64,000 nucleotides of DNA, taken from contig NZ_RXFS01000002.1 of assembly GCF_003952185.1 (NCBI RefSeq), forward strand, positions 186,001 through 250,000, given 5' to 3'. Below are positions 8,681 through 17,887 of the stretch, in pieces. The stretch is from Variovorax sp. 679. GTDB taxonomy: Bacteria > Pseudomonadota > Gammaproteobacteria > Burkholderiales > Burkholderiaceae_C. Within the stretch, counting starts at the first letter, position 1. Each line of letters begins with the position of its first letter. The notes under the pieces are model-generated. The model had not been told where the DNA came from and searched no databases. It was given only the letters and a program-made list of their open reading frames with translations. A program made the translations under genes and the position numbers.

Positions 8681-8971
8681 TCAGCGGCCGTGCGTGGACG
8701 GGCTGGGGCTGATAGCCTGGTCGGCTTGCGATTGTTTGAGGGATGTCTTGGGAGCGCAGCTCCCGCAGCTGTCGCACGAGCCGCAGCCCGATGTCTTGGC
8801 CAGCGAGGTGGCGAGTTCCTTGGCGCGCTCTTCGTCGACCCAGCCCGCGCGATGCGTGCCGGCCGCGAGCTTCTGCGCGGCACCGCGGCGCCAGCCTGCG
8901 GGCATCCAGCGCCAGACCGCATAGAACGCGGCGGCCGCGACGATCAATCCGACGATCAGTTGCTGTGCCAT
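8681..8971 (-). CDS. Small cysteine-rich membrane protein of the feo cluster
   Basis: 96-residue protein starting at the ATG at 8971. One hydrophobic segment (residues 4-20) is followed by a basic stretch and a C-terminal cysteine cluster, CGSCDSCGSC (about residues 63-72). The layout resembles FeoB-associated cysteine-rich membrane proteins and occupies the third position of the feo operon, 35 bases after feoB. A role in handling ferrous iron at the FeoB channel is plausible but unproven. It differs from enterobacterial FeoC, which is a winged-helix protein. Confidence 0.65.
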   Translation of the reverse strand: MAQQLIVGLIVAAAAFYAVWRWMPAGWRRGAAQKLAAGTHRAGWVDEERAKELATSLAKTSGCGSCDSCGSCAPKTSLKQSQADQAISPSPSTHGR

Positions 8972-9006
8972 TTCTTCTTCAAACCTTTCAGCGTCAGCGG
9001 GCGGTT

Positions 9007-10902
9007 TTACCCTGCCCCGAGTGCCACTGCAACGTGGTAGGTGATGAAGCAGGCCATGTAGGCCAGCGCGAAGAGGTAGGCCGCCATGATCCAGACGTAC
9101 TTCCACGAGCCGGTTTCGCGCTTCACCGCTGCCAGCGTCGAGATGCACTGTGGCGCGAACACGTACCAGACCAGCAGCGACAGCGCGGTGGCCAGCGTCC
9201 AGCTGCCGGCAATGAGCGGCTCCAGCGCGCCCGCCACGTCGTCTCCGGTGGCGGAGAGCGCGTACACCGTGCCGAGCGCCCCCACGGCTACTTCGCGCGC
9301 GGCCATGCCCGGCACCAGCGCGATCGAGATCTGCCAGTTGAAGCCGATGGGCGCGAAGATGTGCTCCAGCCCTCGGCCGATCATGCCGGCCAGGCTGTAC
9401 TGGATGGCAGGGCCGGTCGCGCCCTCGGGCGGCGACGGGAAGGTCGACAGGAACCACAGCAGGATCGTCAGCGTCAGGATGATCGTGCCCACGCGCTGGA
9501 TGAAGATCCAGGCGCGCTCGTACAGGCCCAGCGCCAGGTTGCGCAGGTTGGGCCAGCGGTAGGCCGGCAGCTCCATCAGCAGCGGCGAGTGCTGCGCGTT
9601 GTCGCGGAAGCGCTTCATGACCCAGGCCACGGCCATCGCCGAGACGATGCCGAACACGTAGAGCCCGAACAGCACCACGCCCTGCAGGTTGAAGATGCCG
9701 CCCACGGTGCGCGCCGGAATGAAGGCCGCGATGAGCAGCGCATACACCGGCAGCCGCGCCGAGCAGGTCATGAGCGGCGCGATCATGATCGTCGTGATGC
9801 GGTCGCGCCAGTTGCTGATCGTGCGGGTGGCCATCACGCCCGGAATGGCGCAGGCGAAGCTGGAGAGCAGCGGAATGAACGAGCGGCCCGACAGCCCCAC
9901 GGTGCCCATCACGCGGTCGAGCAGGAAGGCCGCGCGCGGCAGGTAGCCCGAGTCTTCCAGCGCGAGGATGAAGAGGAAAAGAATCAGGATCTGCGGCAGG
10001 AAGACGATCACGCCGCCCACGCCGGCGATCACGCCGTCGACCAGCAGGCTCTGCAGCATGCCCTCGGGCATGTAGGTCTTCAGCAGGTTGCCCAGCCCCT
10101 CGGTACCGGCCTTGATGGCGTCCATCGGCACGTTGGCCCAGCTGAACACGGCCTGGAACATCAGGAACATGGTGACGGCCAGCACCAGCATGCCCCACAC
10201 GGGATGCAGCACCACGCGGTCGATGCGGTCGCTGGTGGCGAGGCTGCCGACCGGCTCCTTCACCGCGAGGCCGAGGATGCGGCGCACCTCGCGCTGCGTG
10301 GCCAGCACATCGTCGAGGCCCGGCGCCTGCCAGGGCTGCGGCGTGGCGGCGGCCACGGGCGTGTCGAGCGCTTGGAGCAGGCCCTGCGCGCCGCCGGTGT
10401 GCACGCCGACGGTCTCGATGACCGGCACGCCCAGCTCGCGCGAGAGCACGGCCGTGTCGACCGCGATGCCCTGCTTCTTCGCCATGTCGGCCATGTTGAG
10501 CGCCACCACCATCGGCAGGCCGAGGCGCTTGGCCTCGAGCACCAGACGCAGGTTCAGGCGCAGGTTGGTGGCGTCGGTGACGCACACCAGCAGGTCGGGC
10601 AGGGCTTCCTTGCTCTGGCCGGTGACGATGTCGCGCGTGACGGCTTCGTCGGCGCTCAGCGCATTCAGGCTGTAGGCGCCCGGCAGGTCGAGAACGAAGA
10701 CGCGCCGGCCCGACGGGGTGCGCAGCGTGCCTTCCTTGCGCTCGACGGTCACGCCGGCGTAGTTGGCCACCTTCTGGCGGCTGCCGGTGAGCAGGTTGAA
10801 CAGCGCGGTCTTGCCGCAGTTGGGGTTGCCCAGCAGGGCGACACGGCCCGGCTGTGCGGTGGGCGCGAGGCGACCCGGGCCTTGGACGACGGCTTCAACC
10901 AT
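9007..10902 (-). CDS. feoB: Ferrous iron transporter B
   Basis: Inner-membrane ferrous-iron permease with an N-terminal G domain, 631 residues. G-protein motifs are clear: GNPNCGKT at 25-32 (G1), DLPG at 72-75 (G3) and NMAD at 136-139 (G4). The C-terminal part has the Gate-type transmembrane segments, including a MIAPLMTCSARLPVYALL motif. It lacks extra C-terminal sequence seen in longer FeoB proteins such as that of E. coli (773 aa), which is common outside enterics. The start overlaps the end of feoA by eight bases, and a cysteine-rich small membrane protein follows. Iron-dependent repression is likely from a Fur-like sequence upstream of feoA. Confidence 0.97.
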   Translation of the reverse strand: MVEAVVQGPGRLAPTAQPGRVALLGNPNCGKTALFNLLTGSRQKVANYAGVTVERKEGTLRTPSGRRVFVLDLPGAYSLNALSADEAVTRDIVTGQSKEALPDLLVCVTDATNLRLNLRLVLEAKRLGLPMVVALNMADMAKKQGIAVDTAVLSRELGVPVIETVGVHTGGAQGLLQALDTPVAAATPQPWQAPGLDDVLATQREVRRILGLAVKEPVGSLATSDRIDRVVLHPVWGMLVLAVTMFLMFQAVFSWANVPMDAIKAGTEGLGNLLKTYMPEGMLQSLLVDGVIAGVGGVIVFLPQILILFLFILALEDSGYLPRAAFLLDRVMGTVGLSGRSFIPLLSSFACAIPGVMATRTISNWRDRITTIMIAPLMTCSARLPVYALLIAAFIPARTVGGIFNLQGVVLFGLYVFGIVSAMAVAWVMKRFRDNAQHSPLLMELPAYRWPNLRNLALGLYERAWIFIQRVGTIILTLTILLWFLSTFPSPPEGATGPAIQYSLAGMIGRGLEHIFAPIGFNWQISIALVPGMAAREVAVGALGTVYALSATGDDVAGALEPLIAGSWTLATALSLLVWYVFAPQCISTLAAVKRETGSWKYVWIMAAYLFALAYMACFITYHVAVALGAG

Positions 10903-11203
10903 GGTTCGCGGCTCCCGGCGTGACGTGGATCAGCGCTGCCTCGTGGCGGCGCAGCGCGAAGGTGGTGTGGCCCAGGCGCACGGCCAAGGGCTCGCGACCC
11001 GGCAGGCCGCTGGCGACGATGCGCACGGCCTCGCCCGGCACGAAGCCGATTTCGGTGAGGCGCAGCACGAGCTCGCGGTCGTCGGCGCTCTCGGGGCGCG
11101 CCACGTCGAGCACGGTGGCCCACTGGTTGTTGGGAAGCTGGTCAAGCCGCAGGGCCGCTACGGCGGTTGCGGCCGGCGCTGTTCCGAAATCGTTGGTTCG
11201 CAC
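10895..11203 (-). CDS. feoA: FeoA-type iron transport accessory protein
   Basis: SH3-like FeoA domain: LRLTEIGFVPGEAVRIV followed by VRLGHTTFALRRHEAALI, the core pattern of FeoA. FeoA binds the FeoB G domain and is needed for ferrous uptake. I place the start at the GTG at 11203 (102 residues). The frame stays open to another GTG at 11272, but that codon lies inside a Fur-like box, so the longer form looks less likely. No ATG exists between the two. The stop overlaps the feoB start. Confidence 0.85.
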   Translation of the reverse strand: MRTNDFGTAPAATAVAALRLDQLPNNQWATVLDVARPESADDRELVLRLTEIGFVPGEAVRIVASGLPGREPLAVRLGHTTFALRRHEAALIHVTPGAANHG

Positions 11204-11253
11204 GGTGGGGGCGGAGGCGCCCTGAATATCGGACGCGTCTGTAAGCAAAACCC

Positions 11254-11273
11254 AGATGCTAGCAATTCTCACT
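11254..11273 (-). promoter_or_regulatory. Candidate Fur box upstream of feoA
   Basis: On the minus strand, AGTGAGAATTGCTAGCATCT contains the TGAGAAT half typical of Fur boxes and a weaker second half. It is the only such match upstream of feoA, in an AT-richer stretch. Confidence 0.4.
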
Positions 11274-11315
11274 CGCGTAAACCTGACTACCCCCTCAAAA
11301 AAGGAGGCTGCAAGG

Positions 11316-11416
11316 CCAGAAACACCGAGGAACCGGCTTTGCCGGGCCTCAGGTGTTGCCCCCGGAAGGGGGTTGGCACAGCGACACGAAGTGCGCGAAG
11401 CCTGGGGGAGAGCCTA
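11316..11416 (-). repeat. Dispersed intergenic repeat, copy C (inverted)
   Basis: About 101 bp, read on the minus strand from the TAG stop of the EfeM-type gene. It matches copies A and B, with the hairpins CCCCC-TT-CCGGGGG and CCGGC-AAA-GCCGG kept although their loops differ. Confidence 0.85.
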
Positions 11417-12250
11417 GTTCAGCCCGAGCATGCCGCGCAGCTTCGACAGGTCTTCGGCCAGCGTGTTGACCCGCCCGGCCAGCAGCTTGCGGTCGCGCTC
11501 GCTCAGCTTCGAGTAGGTTTCAAAGCCGCCGTCGGCCGTCCTGTACTTGGCCAGCGTGTCGAACACCACCTTGAAATTGGCCTCGGCCTTGTCCGAGAAG
11601 GCCTTGTTTTCCTTCACCACCAACGGGCGCAGCAGCTCGACGATCTTGTAGGCGCCCTCGAAGTTGGACTGGAAGTCCCACAGGTCGGTGTGGCTGTAGC
11701 GGTTTTCCTCGCCCGAGATCTTGGTGGCGGCCACTTCCTCCATCAGTACCGCGGCGCCGCCCACCACCTTCTCTGGCGGGAAGGTCAGCGCGCCCAGTCG
11801 CTTCTGCAGTTCGAGCACGTTCGCCAGCAGCTTGTCGGCCACGGGGGCGAGTTCCTTGGTGCTCTTCTGCACCCACAGGCCGTACTCGATGCGATGGAAG
11901 CCGCCGAAGTCCGGATCCTTCTCGGCCTTCTCGTGGTCGTCGGCGCGCGAGTCGATCGCCTTGTCGAGGTCATTGAACAACTCGGCCACCGGCTCGATGC
12001 GCTCATAGCTCGTGCGCGTGGACGGATAGAGCTTCTTCGCCTTCTCGATGTCGCCGGCCTTCACCGCGGCGGTGAAGGCGCGCGTGTCCGCTGCCAGCTT
12101 GCGCACGTTCTCGGCGACGTAGATCTTGTAGTCGGAGATCGGTCCGACCAGTTCGAGCGGCGACACGGCGGCCTGCGCGCCCGCGGCGTAGAGCCCGGCG
12201 AAGCCTGCGACGAAAGTGGCGAGGAAGTGGCGGCGGAACTGCACGGTCAT
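11414..12250 (-). CDS. EfeO/EfeM-type periplasmic iron-binding protein (M75/imelysin domain only)
   Basis: 278 residues with an N-terminal signal peptide (hydrophobic stretch to about residue 27, cleavage near AQA). The rest is an imelysin/M75 fold with the conserved HxxE at 119-122 in FHRIEYGLW. Unlike the EfeO protein three genes upstream it has no cupredoxin domain, so it is the short EfeM-like form. It ends the efeU-efeO-efeB-efeM series, 42 bases after efeB, and is expected to deliver iron in the periplasm. Having two M75 proteins in one Efe operon is less usual than the classic efeUOB. Repeat copy C begins at its stop. Confidence 0.85.
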   Translation of the reverse strand: MTVQFRRHFLATFVAGFAGLYAAGAQAAVSPLELVGPISDYKIYVAENVRKLAADTRAFTAAVKAGDIEKAKKLYPSTRTSYERIEPVAELFNDLDKAIDSRADDHEKAEKDPDFGGFHRIEYGLWVQKSTKELAPVADKLLANVLELQKRLGALTFPPEKVVGGAAVLMEEVAATKISGEENRYSHTDLWDFQSNFEGAYKIVELLRPLVVKENKAFSDKAEANFKVVFDTLAKYRTADGGFETYSKLSERDRKLLAGRVNTLAEDLSKLRGMLGLN

Positions 12251-12292
12251 GGATCTCCTTGTTCTGGGCAGTGATGAAAAAACTTGCGGCCT

Positions 12293-13582
12293 TCAGGCGG
12301 ACATCAGCCCGCGCCCCAGCCAGTCGCGCTCGTCCCGCACGCCCGGCAGCGTGAAGAAGAAGCCGCCGCCGATGGGCTTGATGTATTCCTCGAGCGGTTC
12401 GCCGTCGAGGCGCGTCTGCACGGCGATGAAGCCGTTCTCGAGATTGGCCTGGTAGCAGATGAACAGCAGCCCCATCTCGAGCTGGCCCGACCTGGTGACG
12501 CCGTTCGAGTAGTTGAAGGGCCGGCGCAGCATCAGGTTCTTGTCCGAAGCCTTGGTGCGCGGGTTCGCGAGGCGGATGTGCGCGTCCATCGGCGTGGCCT
12601 TGCCTTCCGGATCTTTCGCGTAGTCGGGCACGTCGTGCTCCGTCTTGCCGCCGTCCATCGGCGCGCCGGTGGGCTTCAGCCGGCCCATGATGGCCTCCTG
12701 CTCCTGCAGCGGCGTGCGGTCCCAGCGCTCGACGAAGTTGCGGATGATGCGCACCGCCTGGTAGCTGCCGCCCACGGTCCAGGCCGGCTCGTCGCTGCCG
12801 GGCGGCACCCAGACGATGCTGTCCATCAGTTTGTCGTCGGCCGAGTCGGGGTTGGCCGAGCCGTCCCTGAAACCGAGGAAGTTGCGCGCGCTCTCGGCCG
12901 GCTTGCCGGGCACCGCCGGGATCGGCGGCACGGAGCCTTCCTGCTTCCAGTGCAGCACCAGCAGGTCGGGCGTGTTCTTGATGATGTCGCGCAGCGCGTG
13001 GATGTTGGTGTCCGGCGTGTTGGCGCAGAACTGGATCGACAGGTCGCCGTGGCACAGCGCCGCGTCGAGCGCGTCGTTGGGGTGGCGCTGCATCTGGTTC
13101 AGCCGCAGCGGCTTCTTCTTCGCGAGGCCGAAGCGCTCGTCGAAGAGCGAGGTGCCGACGGACACCGTCACGGTCAGCCCGTCGGGCTGCACCACCGGGC
13201 CGAGGATGCCGGAGCCCGCCGGCGGCAGCTTGGGGTCGGGGTCGGTCTGCGGGCCACCCTGCGTGAGGAAGGCGATGCGCTCGGTGAGCGTGCGGAACAG
13301 GCGCTCCAGGTCGGCGCGGTTCTCGGCCAGCACGTAGAACGACGCGATCATGCCGGCCGTCGGGCGCGGCGTGACGATGCCGGCCTGGTGCCTGCCGAGG
13401 AAGGGCACGCGGTCCTGTGTGTGGGTGCTCTGCGGCGCGTCGGTCACCTGCGCGCCGCTGTCCGGCGTGGCGGGTGCAGCGGCAGCGTGGGCCGAGGTGG
13501 CGGCGAGGCCTGCGAAGGCGACGCCTGCCGCGCCAAGCATGCGGCGGCGGTGCGGGGAAACGGGTTCGTTCGACTTGTCCAT
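12293..13582 (-). CDS. efeB: Deferrochelatase/peroxidase EfeB (DyP-type)
   Basis: Haem-containing dye-decolourising-type peroxidase of the ferrous uptake system, exported folded by the Tat route. From the ATG at 13582 it is 429 residues. A twin-arginine signal (HRRRML, then an Ala-rich hydrophobic segment ending SAHA) is at the N-terminus. The DyP signature [10 protein letters not shown] (GxxDG) is in the middle of the protein. A TTG six codons upstream is also in frame but less likely. It lies between efeO (19-base gap) and the EfeM-type gene. EfeB is thought to oxidise Fe(II) in the periplasm before transport by EfeU; recovery of iron from haem has also been proposed. Confidence 0.93.
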   Translation of the reverse strand: MDKSNEPVSPHRRRMLGAAGVAFAGLAATSAHAAAAPATPDSGAQVTDAPQSTHTQDRVPFLGRHQAGIVTPRPTAGMIASFYVLAENRADLERLFRTLTERIAFLTQGGPQTDPDPKLPPAGSGILGPVVQPDGLTVTVSVGTSLFDERFGLAKKKPLRLNQMQRHPNDALDAALCHGDLSIQFCANTPDTNIHALRDIIKNTPDLLVLHWKQEGSVPPIPAVPGKPAESARNFLGFRDGSANPDSADDKLMDSIVWVPPGSDEPAWTVGGSYQAVRIIRNFVERWDRTPLQEQEAIMGRLKPTGAPMDGGKTEHDVPDYAKDPEGKATPMDAHIRLANPRTKASDKNLMLRRPFNYSNGVTRSGQLEMGLLFICYQANLENGFIAVQTRLDGEPLEEYIKPIGGGFFFTLPGVRDERDWLGRGLMSA

Positions 13583-13601
13583 GGTGCTGCTGTCTCTCAA
13601 C

Positions 13602-14792
13602 TCATTCCAGCCCGAGCGCCGCGTTCACCTTGCCGAGCTCCTCGGCCAGCGCTCGCACTGTTTCGGCCAATGCCTTTCTCTGCGCCTCGTCGAGCGGCGC
13701 GGGCTTGAAGCCGTCGCCTTCGCGGTACGGCGCCAGCGCGGTATCGAGGGCCGCGAAGCGTTCGTCGACGCTCTTCTGCAGCGCGGGCGCTGCCTTCACG
13801 AGCAGCGGCTGCAGCAGGTCGGCAATCTTCTTCGTGCCTTCGTAGCTGCCTTGCAGGTTCGCAGCCTCGGCGTGGCCGTAGTGGTCCTCGCCGCCGGCCG
13901 GCAGGTTGTCGGCCACGCGGCGCAGCAGCTTCGAGGCCGAACCGGCGAGCCGCTCGGGCGGCACGTTCAGGCCGCGCAGTCGTTCCTTCAGCACGCCGAT
14001 GTCGGCGATCAGCTTGTCGGCCACGGGCGCGACGCTCTTCAGGTCGTTCTGGCTGTACAGCGCGTACTCGATGCGGTGGAAGCCGCTGAAGCCCGGGTCG
14101 GCCTCGCGCCTCTCGAAATAGTCGGCACGCGCGTTGATGCGGGTGTCGAGGTCGGCGAACAGCTCGGCCATCGGCTCGATGCGCTTGTAGGCCTTGTGCG
14201 CCGGCACGTAGAGCGCCCTCGCCTGCTGCAGGTCGCCGGCCTTGATGGCGTCGGCCAGCGCGCGCACCGCGTCGTCGAGCGAGCCGGCCTCGAGCCGCAG
14301 GAAGGTCTGGTACTCGGCCAGCGCGCCCACGTAGTTGACCAGCGAAGGCCGCGCGGCCTCGGCGTCCGATGCGGCCGAAGGCGTCACGCGCAGCTTGCCG
14401 CGCGGGTTGCTCAGCAGCCCGCAGGTGATGGTGAATTCGCCCGGCTGCAGCTTGACCGTCATGGTCTGCGAGAAGCCCGGCGCGATGTTCTCGCGCTCCT
14501 CCACCACCATCACGCCGTCGAGAATTTCCCACTCGAGCGCGCGGTTCGACTTGTTGACGATGGTGAAGGTCGTGCGCCCCGCCGGCACCGTGATCTCGTT
14601 GGGCTCGCAGGCATTGCCCTGGATGGTGACGGTGACGGCGTTGTCGGCCGCCTTGGCCGGCGCTTTCTTCGCCTCGGTCGAGGCGTACCAGAAGGCAGCG
14701 AGGCCGGCGACCACCAGCAGCGCCGACGCGGCAACCGCCACGCGCATCAGGTTCGAGGAAGCGGCTTTGGGTTCGGGAGAGGAAGAAGACAT
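13602..14792 (-). CDS. efeO: Iron uptake system protein EfeO (cupredoxin + M75)
   Basis: 396-residue periplasmic iron carrier. After a hydrophobic N-terminal segment (residues 17-36) comes a cupredoxin-like domain (about 50-137, with C62 and C124), then an M75/imelysin domain with HxxE at 239-242 in FHRIEYALY. This two-domain form is the classic EfeO. It starts nine bases after the efeU stop and precedes efeB, so the operon order is efeU-efeO-efeB-efeM. The M75 half resembles the EfeM-type protein at the end of the operon, suggesting an old duplication. Confidence 0.94.
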   Translation of the reverse strand: MSSSSPEPKAASSNLMRVAVAASALLVVAGLAAFWYASTEAKKAPAKAADNAVTVTIQGNACEPNEITVPAGRTTFTIVNKSNRALEWEILDGVMVVEERENIAPGFSQTMTVKLQPGEFTITCGLLSNPRGKLRVTPSAASDAEAARPSLVNYVGALAEYQTFLRLEAGSLDDAVRALADAIKAGDLQQARALYVPAHKAYKRIEPMAELFADLDTRINARADYFERREADPGFSGFHRIEYALYSQNDLKSVAPVADKLIADIGVLKERLRGLNVPPERLAGSASKLLRRVADNLPAGGEDHYGHAEAANLQGSYEGTKKIADLLQPLLVKAAPALQKSVDERFAALDTALAPYREGDGFKPAPLDEAQRKALAETVRALAEELGKVNAALGLE

Positions 14793-14801
14793 GGAAAGGT
14801 T

Positions 14802-15638
14802 TCAGCGGGCCACAGCCGCGCGTGGCGCCGCGGCAGGAGCCGAGCGCAGGAAGAAGAACATGGCGACGGCCAGGAAGGCCAGGTAGACGATGACCTCGCC
14901 CACCACGGGCGCGGCCTGGTAGCCCAGCAGGCCCGAGAGCACGGCCCCCAGGGGGCTGTCCATCGGCAGCGTGGTGCTCATGTCGAACACCACCGTCTGC
15001 AGGTGGTTCCACACGCCGCCTTCGTGCAGCTTGCGCAGCACGCCGGCCAGCAGGCCCGCGGCCACCAGGAGGATGAAGAGGCCGGTGAAGCGGAAGAAGC
15101 GGCGCAGGTCGAGCCGCACGCCGCCCGAATAGAGGCCCCAGCCGACCACCACCGACACCGCGATGCCGGCCAGCGCGCCCACTGGCGCTTCCCAGCCGCT
15201 GCTCTGCTGGAACACGGCCAGCAGGAAGAACACCGACTCCAGCCCCTCGCGCGCCACGGCGAGGAACACCATGCCGATCAGCGCCCAGCCCTGGCCGTCC
15301 GCGCCCTTGTGCAGCGCCTTGTCGATGGACGCCTGCAGCTCGCCCTTGATGGAGCGCGCGGCCTTGCGCATCCAGAACACCATCGAGGTCAGCATGACCA
15401 CCGCGATCAAACCGACCACGCCCTCGAACAGCTCCTGCTCCTTCTGCGGGAACTCGGCCGCCAGCAGTTGCAGGCCGGCGCCCGCGAACAGCGACAGCGC
15501 CGTGGCCAGCAGCACGCCGACCCACACGGCGGGCATCAGCGCGCCGCGTCCGCTCTGCTTGAGGTAGCTGGCGACGATGCCGACGATCAGCGCGGCTTCG
15601 ATGCCTTCGCGCAGCATGATGAGAAAGGGGATGAGCAT
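14802..15638 (-). CDS. efeU: Ferrous iron permease EfeU
   Basis: Inner-membrane permease of the Ftr1/OFeT family, 278 residues from the ATG at 15638. Both REGLE-type iron-binding motifs are present: REGIE at 10-14 and REGLE at 130-134, each within a transmembrane helix. About seven hydrophobic segments can be seen. The frame extends 31 codons upstream, but that part is Arg/Pro-rich and sits where the leader should be, so I chose the methionine directly before the first helix. It opens the efe operon, and a strong Fur-box match lies about 110 bases upstream. Confidence 0.93.
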   Translation of the reverse strand: MLIPFLIMLREGIEAALIVGIVASYLKQSGRGALMPAVWVGVLLATALSLFAGAGLQLLAAEFPQKEQELFEGVVGLIAVVMLTSMVFWMRKAARSIKGELQASIDKALHKGADGQGWALIGMVFLAVAREGLESVFFLLAVFQQSSGWEAPVGALAGIAVSVVVGWGLYSGGVRLDLRRFFRFTGLFILLVAAGLLAGVLRKLHEGGVWNHLQTVVFDMSTTLPMDSPLGAVLSGLLGYQAAPVVGEVIVYLAFLAVAMFFFLRSAPAAAPRAAVAR

Positions 15639-15744
15639 CGGCTTCGGAAGAAAAGGCTGTTGAGCCCCCGGAGCCGGCATGGGTCGACGCTTGCGTTGCC
15701 TTTGCTTTGCGCTCCACGGAGGAGCGGGCAAGCTTACCCCATCA

Positions 15745-15763
15745 AATAAGAGCCATTCTCATT
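15745..15763 (-). promoter_or_regulatory. Candidate Fur box of the efe operon
   Basis: Minus-strand AATGAGAATGGCTCTTATT matches the common Fur palindrome AATGAGAATGATTCTCATT at 16 of 19 positions by eye. It lies in the AT-rich gap before efeU, where an iron-repressed promoter is expected. Confidence 0.6.
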
Positions 15764-15802
15764 TAATGGTATTTCTAACCAAATGGTAATGATTGCGCCC
15801 GC

Positions 15803-16264
15803 TCAAACGGGCAGCTCGACGATGCGCGCGCTGGCCGCACCGCCGTCGATCCGAAGTTCGGCCACGGCAATGGGCAGCTTGAAGCGGCGCGGCCCCGCGC
15901 TGCCCGGATTGACGTAGAGCACGCCCTCGCGCTCCTCGATCTTCGGCTTGTGCGAATGGCCCGAGACGACCACGCGCACGCCGGCCGCGCTCGGATCGAT
16001 GTCGAGCTGCGCCAGATCGTGAATCGCATAGAGGTGCACGTCGCCGAACTTCACGAGTTCGGTTTCCGCGATCGCATCGGCCCAGGGCTCGCGGTCGTTG
16101 TTGCCCCGCACGACCGTCAGCGGCGCGATGGCCGCAAGCGCTTCGAGGATGCCCGCGTTGCCGATGTCGCCGCCGTGGACGATGAAGTCGCTGCCCTTCA
16201 GGGCTGCGACCGCCTCGGGCCGCAGCAGCCCGTGGGTGTCGGAGATGAGGCCGATGCGGAGCAT
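15803..16264 (-). CDS. YfcE/MJ0936-type metallophosphoesterase
   Basis: 153-residue calcineurin-like phosphoesterase. Metal-binding motifs appear in order: ISDTHG at residues 7-12, GGDIGN near 31, GNND near 54 and GHSH near 101, ending with NPGSAGPRR. This is the small YfcE/MJ0936 family that hydrolyses phosphodiesters in vitro; the physiological substrate is unknown. It sits upstream of the efe promoter on the same strand and is divergent, by 76 bases, from the C13 peptidase gene. No clear ribosome-binding site precedes the ATG, which was chosen because it begins the first beta strand. Confidence 0.88.
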   Translation of the reverse strand: MLRIGLISDTHGLLRPEAVAALKGSDFIVHGGDIGNAGILEALAAIAPLTVVRGNNDREPWADAIAETELVKFGDVHLYAIHDLAQLDIDPSAAGVRVVVSGHSHKPKIEEREGVLYVNPGSAGPRRFKLPIAVAELRIDGGAASARIVELPV

Positions 16265-16340
16265 GGGAAGAAGAAGAAAGTTATGCAGGCAAACCCGGGG
16301 CGGCGACAAGGCCGGCACGAAAAGCCCGGCCGGCAAGGGC

Positions 16341-17825
16341 ATGATCGACGGCATGCCCGAGGACATCATCGCACCGCAGCAGCCTCCCGAGAACGCCGGG
16401 GAAGCATCCGCTCCACCGCCGTCGCAACCGACACCGGAGGCCGCGCCGCGCGCGAGCCTTTGGCGCTGGATGGCCGGCGGCCTGCGCGCCGCGTTCCTGC
16501 AAGACCCGCGCGTCGATGCACGGCCCGCGCCCTGGCAGCTGCTGCTGCTCGTGCTGCTGCCCGAGCTCGCATGGACCGGATTGGCGCGGCTCGAGATCGA
16601 CGGCCCCGCCACGCTCTACGCGACCGTCGGCCTCAACACGCTCTGGGTGCTGGCCGTGCTCGCGTGGCTGGGCTGGTTCACGCTGTCCGGGCGGGCACGC
16701 GGCGGCGGACTGGCGCGCTGGTTCGCGCTGGCCACCTGGGCGATGTTCCCGGCCAACCTGCTGCTCTGCCTGCTGGCCCTCGGCTATGCGCGCGGCTGGC
16801 TGCCTTCGGTGCTCGCGAACTCGCGCGGCTATTGGGTCGTCTTCGGCCTCGGATGCGCGTGGTTGATCGTGGCGCTGGTGCGCCTCACCGCTCGCGATGC
16901 CGCCGCGCGCTGGCGGCTAGCGCTCTTCGCGCCCGCATTCATGGCGCTGCTGGCGCTGACCTTCGTGCAATCGCTCTACACGCAGGAGCGCATGTGGCAG
17001 CCCGATAACAGCGCGTCGGCCGAGCCCGAGCGCCCGCGCATGCAATTGACGCAGGAGCTCTTCGAGGAGCAGCAGGCAGTGTGGGAACGCACTGTCGAGG
17101 CCCTTCCCGCCAGCAGGCCCGGGCAGACCAACGTCTACGGCCTGGTGTTCGCGCCCTACGCATCGGAAGACGTGTTCCTGCGCGAAAGCAACATGGTCAC
17201 CCAGGTGCTGGAGGAGCGCTTCGACGCAAAGGGCCGAGTGATCCACCTGATGAACCACGCGACCACCGCCGAGACGCTGCCCTGGGCCACCCCGCTCAAC
17301 CTCCGCCGCGCCATTGCCGCGCTGGCCTCGCGCATGGACCGCGAAAACGACGTGCTGGTGGTCTACCTCACCTCGCATGGCGCGCGCGACCACCGGCTGG
17401 CCGCCGCGCACTGGCCGCTCACGGTGCCCTGGCTCACGCCGGAGGAACTGCGCGAGGAACTCGACGGGGCGGGCATCCGTCACCGGGTGGTGGCGGTCTC
17501 GGCCTGCTACTCGGGCGGCTGGATCGAGCCGCTGGCCGGCGACGACACGCTGGTGATGACCGCTGCCGACGCCACGCACACCTCGTACGGATGCGGCCGG
17601 CTGTCCGAGCTGACCTTCTTCGGCCGCGCGATGTTCGACGAAGAACTGCGCAAGACCCGCTCATTCGAGACCGCCTTCGCAGCGGCCGTACCGGTCATCA
17701 AGCAGCGCGAGATCGACGGCGGCAAGGAAGACGGCTTCTCGAATCCGCAGATCAGCGTCGGCGAAAAGATCCGCCCTGTGCTCGACCGCCTCGCGCAGCG
17801 GCTCGATGCCGCCGGCAAGCAGTAG
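16341..17825 (+). CDS. Membrane-anchored C13 (legumain-family) peptidase
   Basis: About 494 residues from the ATG at 16341 (a second ATG four codons later is equally possible). A Pro/Ala-rich N-terminus is followed by about five hydrophobic segments (65-80, 94-116, 128-150, 163-182, 193-212) and a soluble C-terminal domain. That domain has the caspase-like dyad of peptidase family C13: His346 in LTSHGARDH and Cys389 in SACYSGG. Bacterial C13 proteins are poorly characterised; the fold is shared with caspases and GPI transamidase. Proteolysis at the membrane is a fair expectation, but the substrate is unknown. A lipoprotein gene follows 62 bases downstream. Confidence 0.8.
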   Translation: MIDGMPEDIIAPQQPPENAGEASAPPPSQPTPEAAPRASLWRWMAGGLRAAFLQDPRVDARPAPWQLLLLVLLPELAWTGLARLEIDGPATLYATVGLNTLWVLAVLAWLGWFTLSGRARGGGLARWFALATWAMFPANLLLCLLALGYARGWLPSVLANSRGYWVVFGLGCAWLIVALVRLTARDAAARWRLALFAPAFMALLALTFVQSLYTQERMWQPDNSASAEPERPRMQLTQELFEEQQAVWERTVEALPASRPGQTNVYGLVFAPYASEDVFLRESNMVTQVLEERFDAKGRVIHLMNHATTAETLPWATPLNLRRAIAALASRMDRENDVLVVYLTSHGARDHRLAAAHWPLTVPWLTPEELREELDGAGIRHRVVAVSACYSGGWIEPLAGDDTLVMTAADATHTSYGCGRLSELTFFGRAMFDEELRKTRSFETAFAAAVPVIKQREIDGGKEDGFSNPQISVGEKIRPVLDRLAQRLDAAGKQ

Positions 17826-17887
17826 AGACGACCGACGGGCAGGAAACGACGGCCTTGCGGAGCGAAGCGCGCACTCCCGGAGAACGC

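Noticed and set aside
8743..10923. 726-codon plus-strand frame opposite feoB
   Set aside because: Shadow of feoB with His/Gln/Arg-rich composition; feoB has all G-domain motifs on the other strand.
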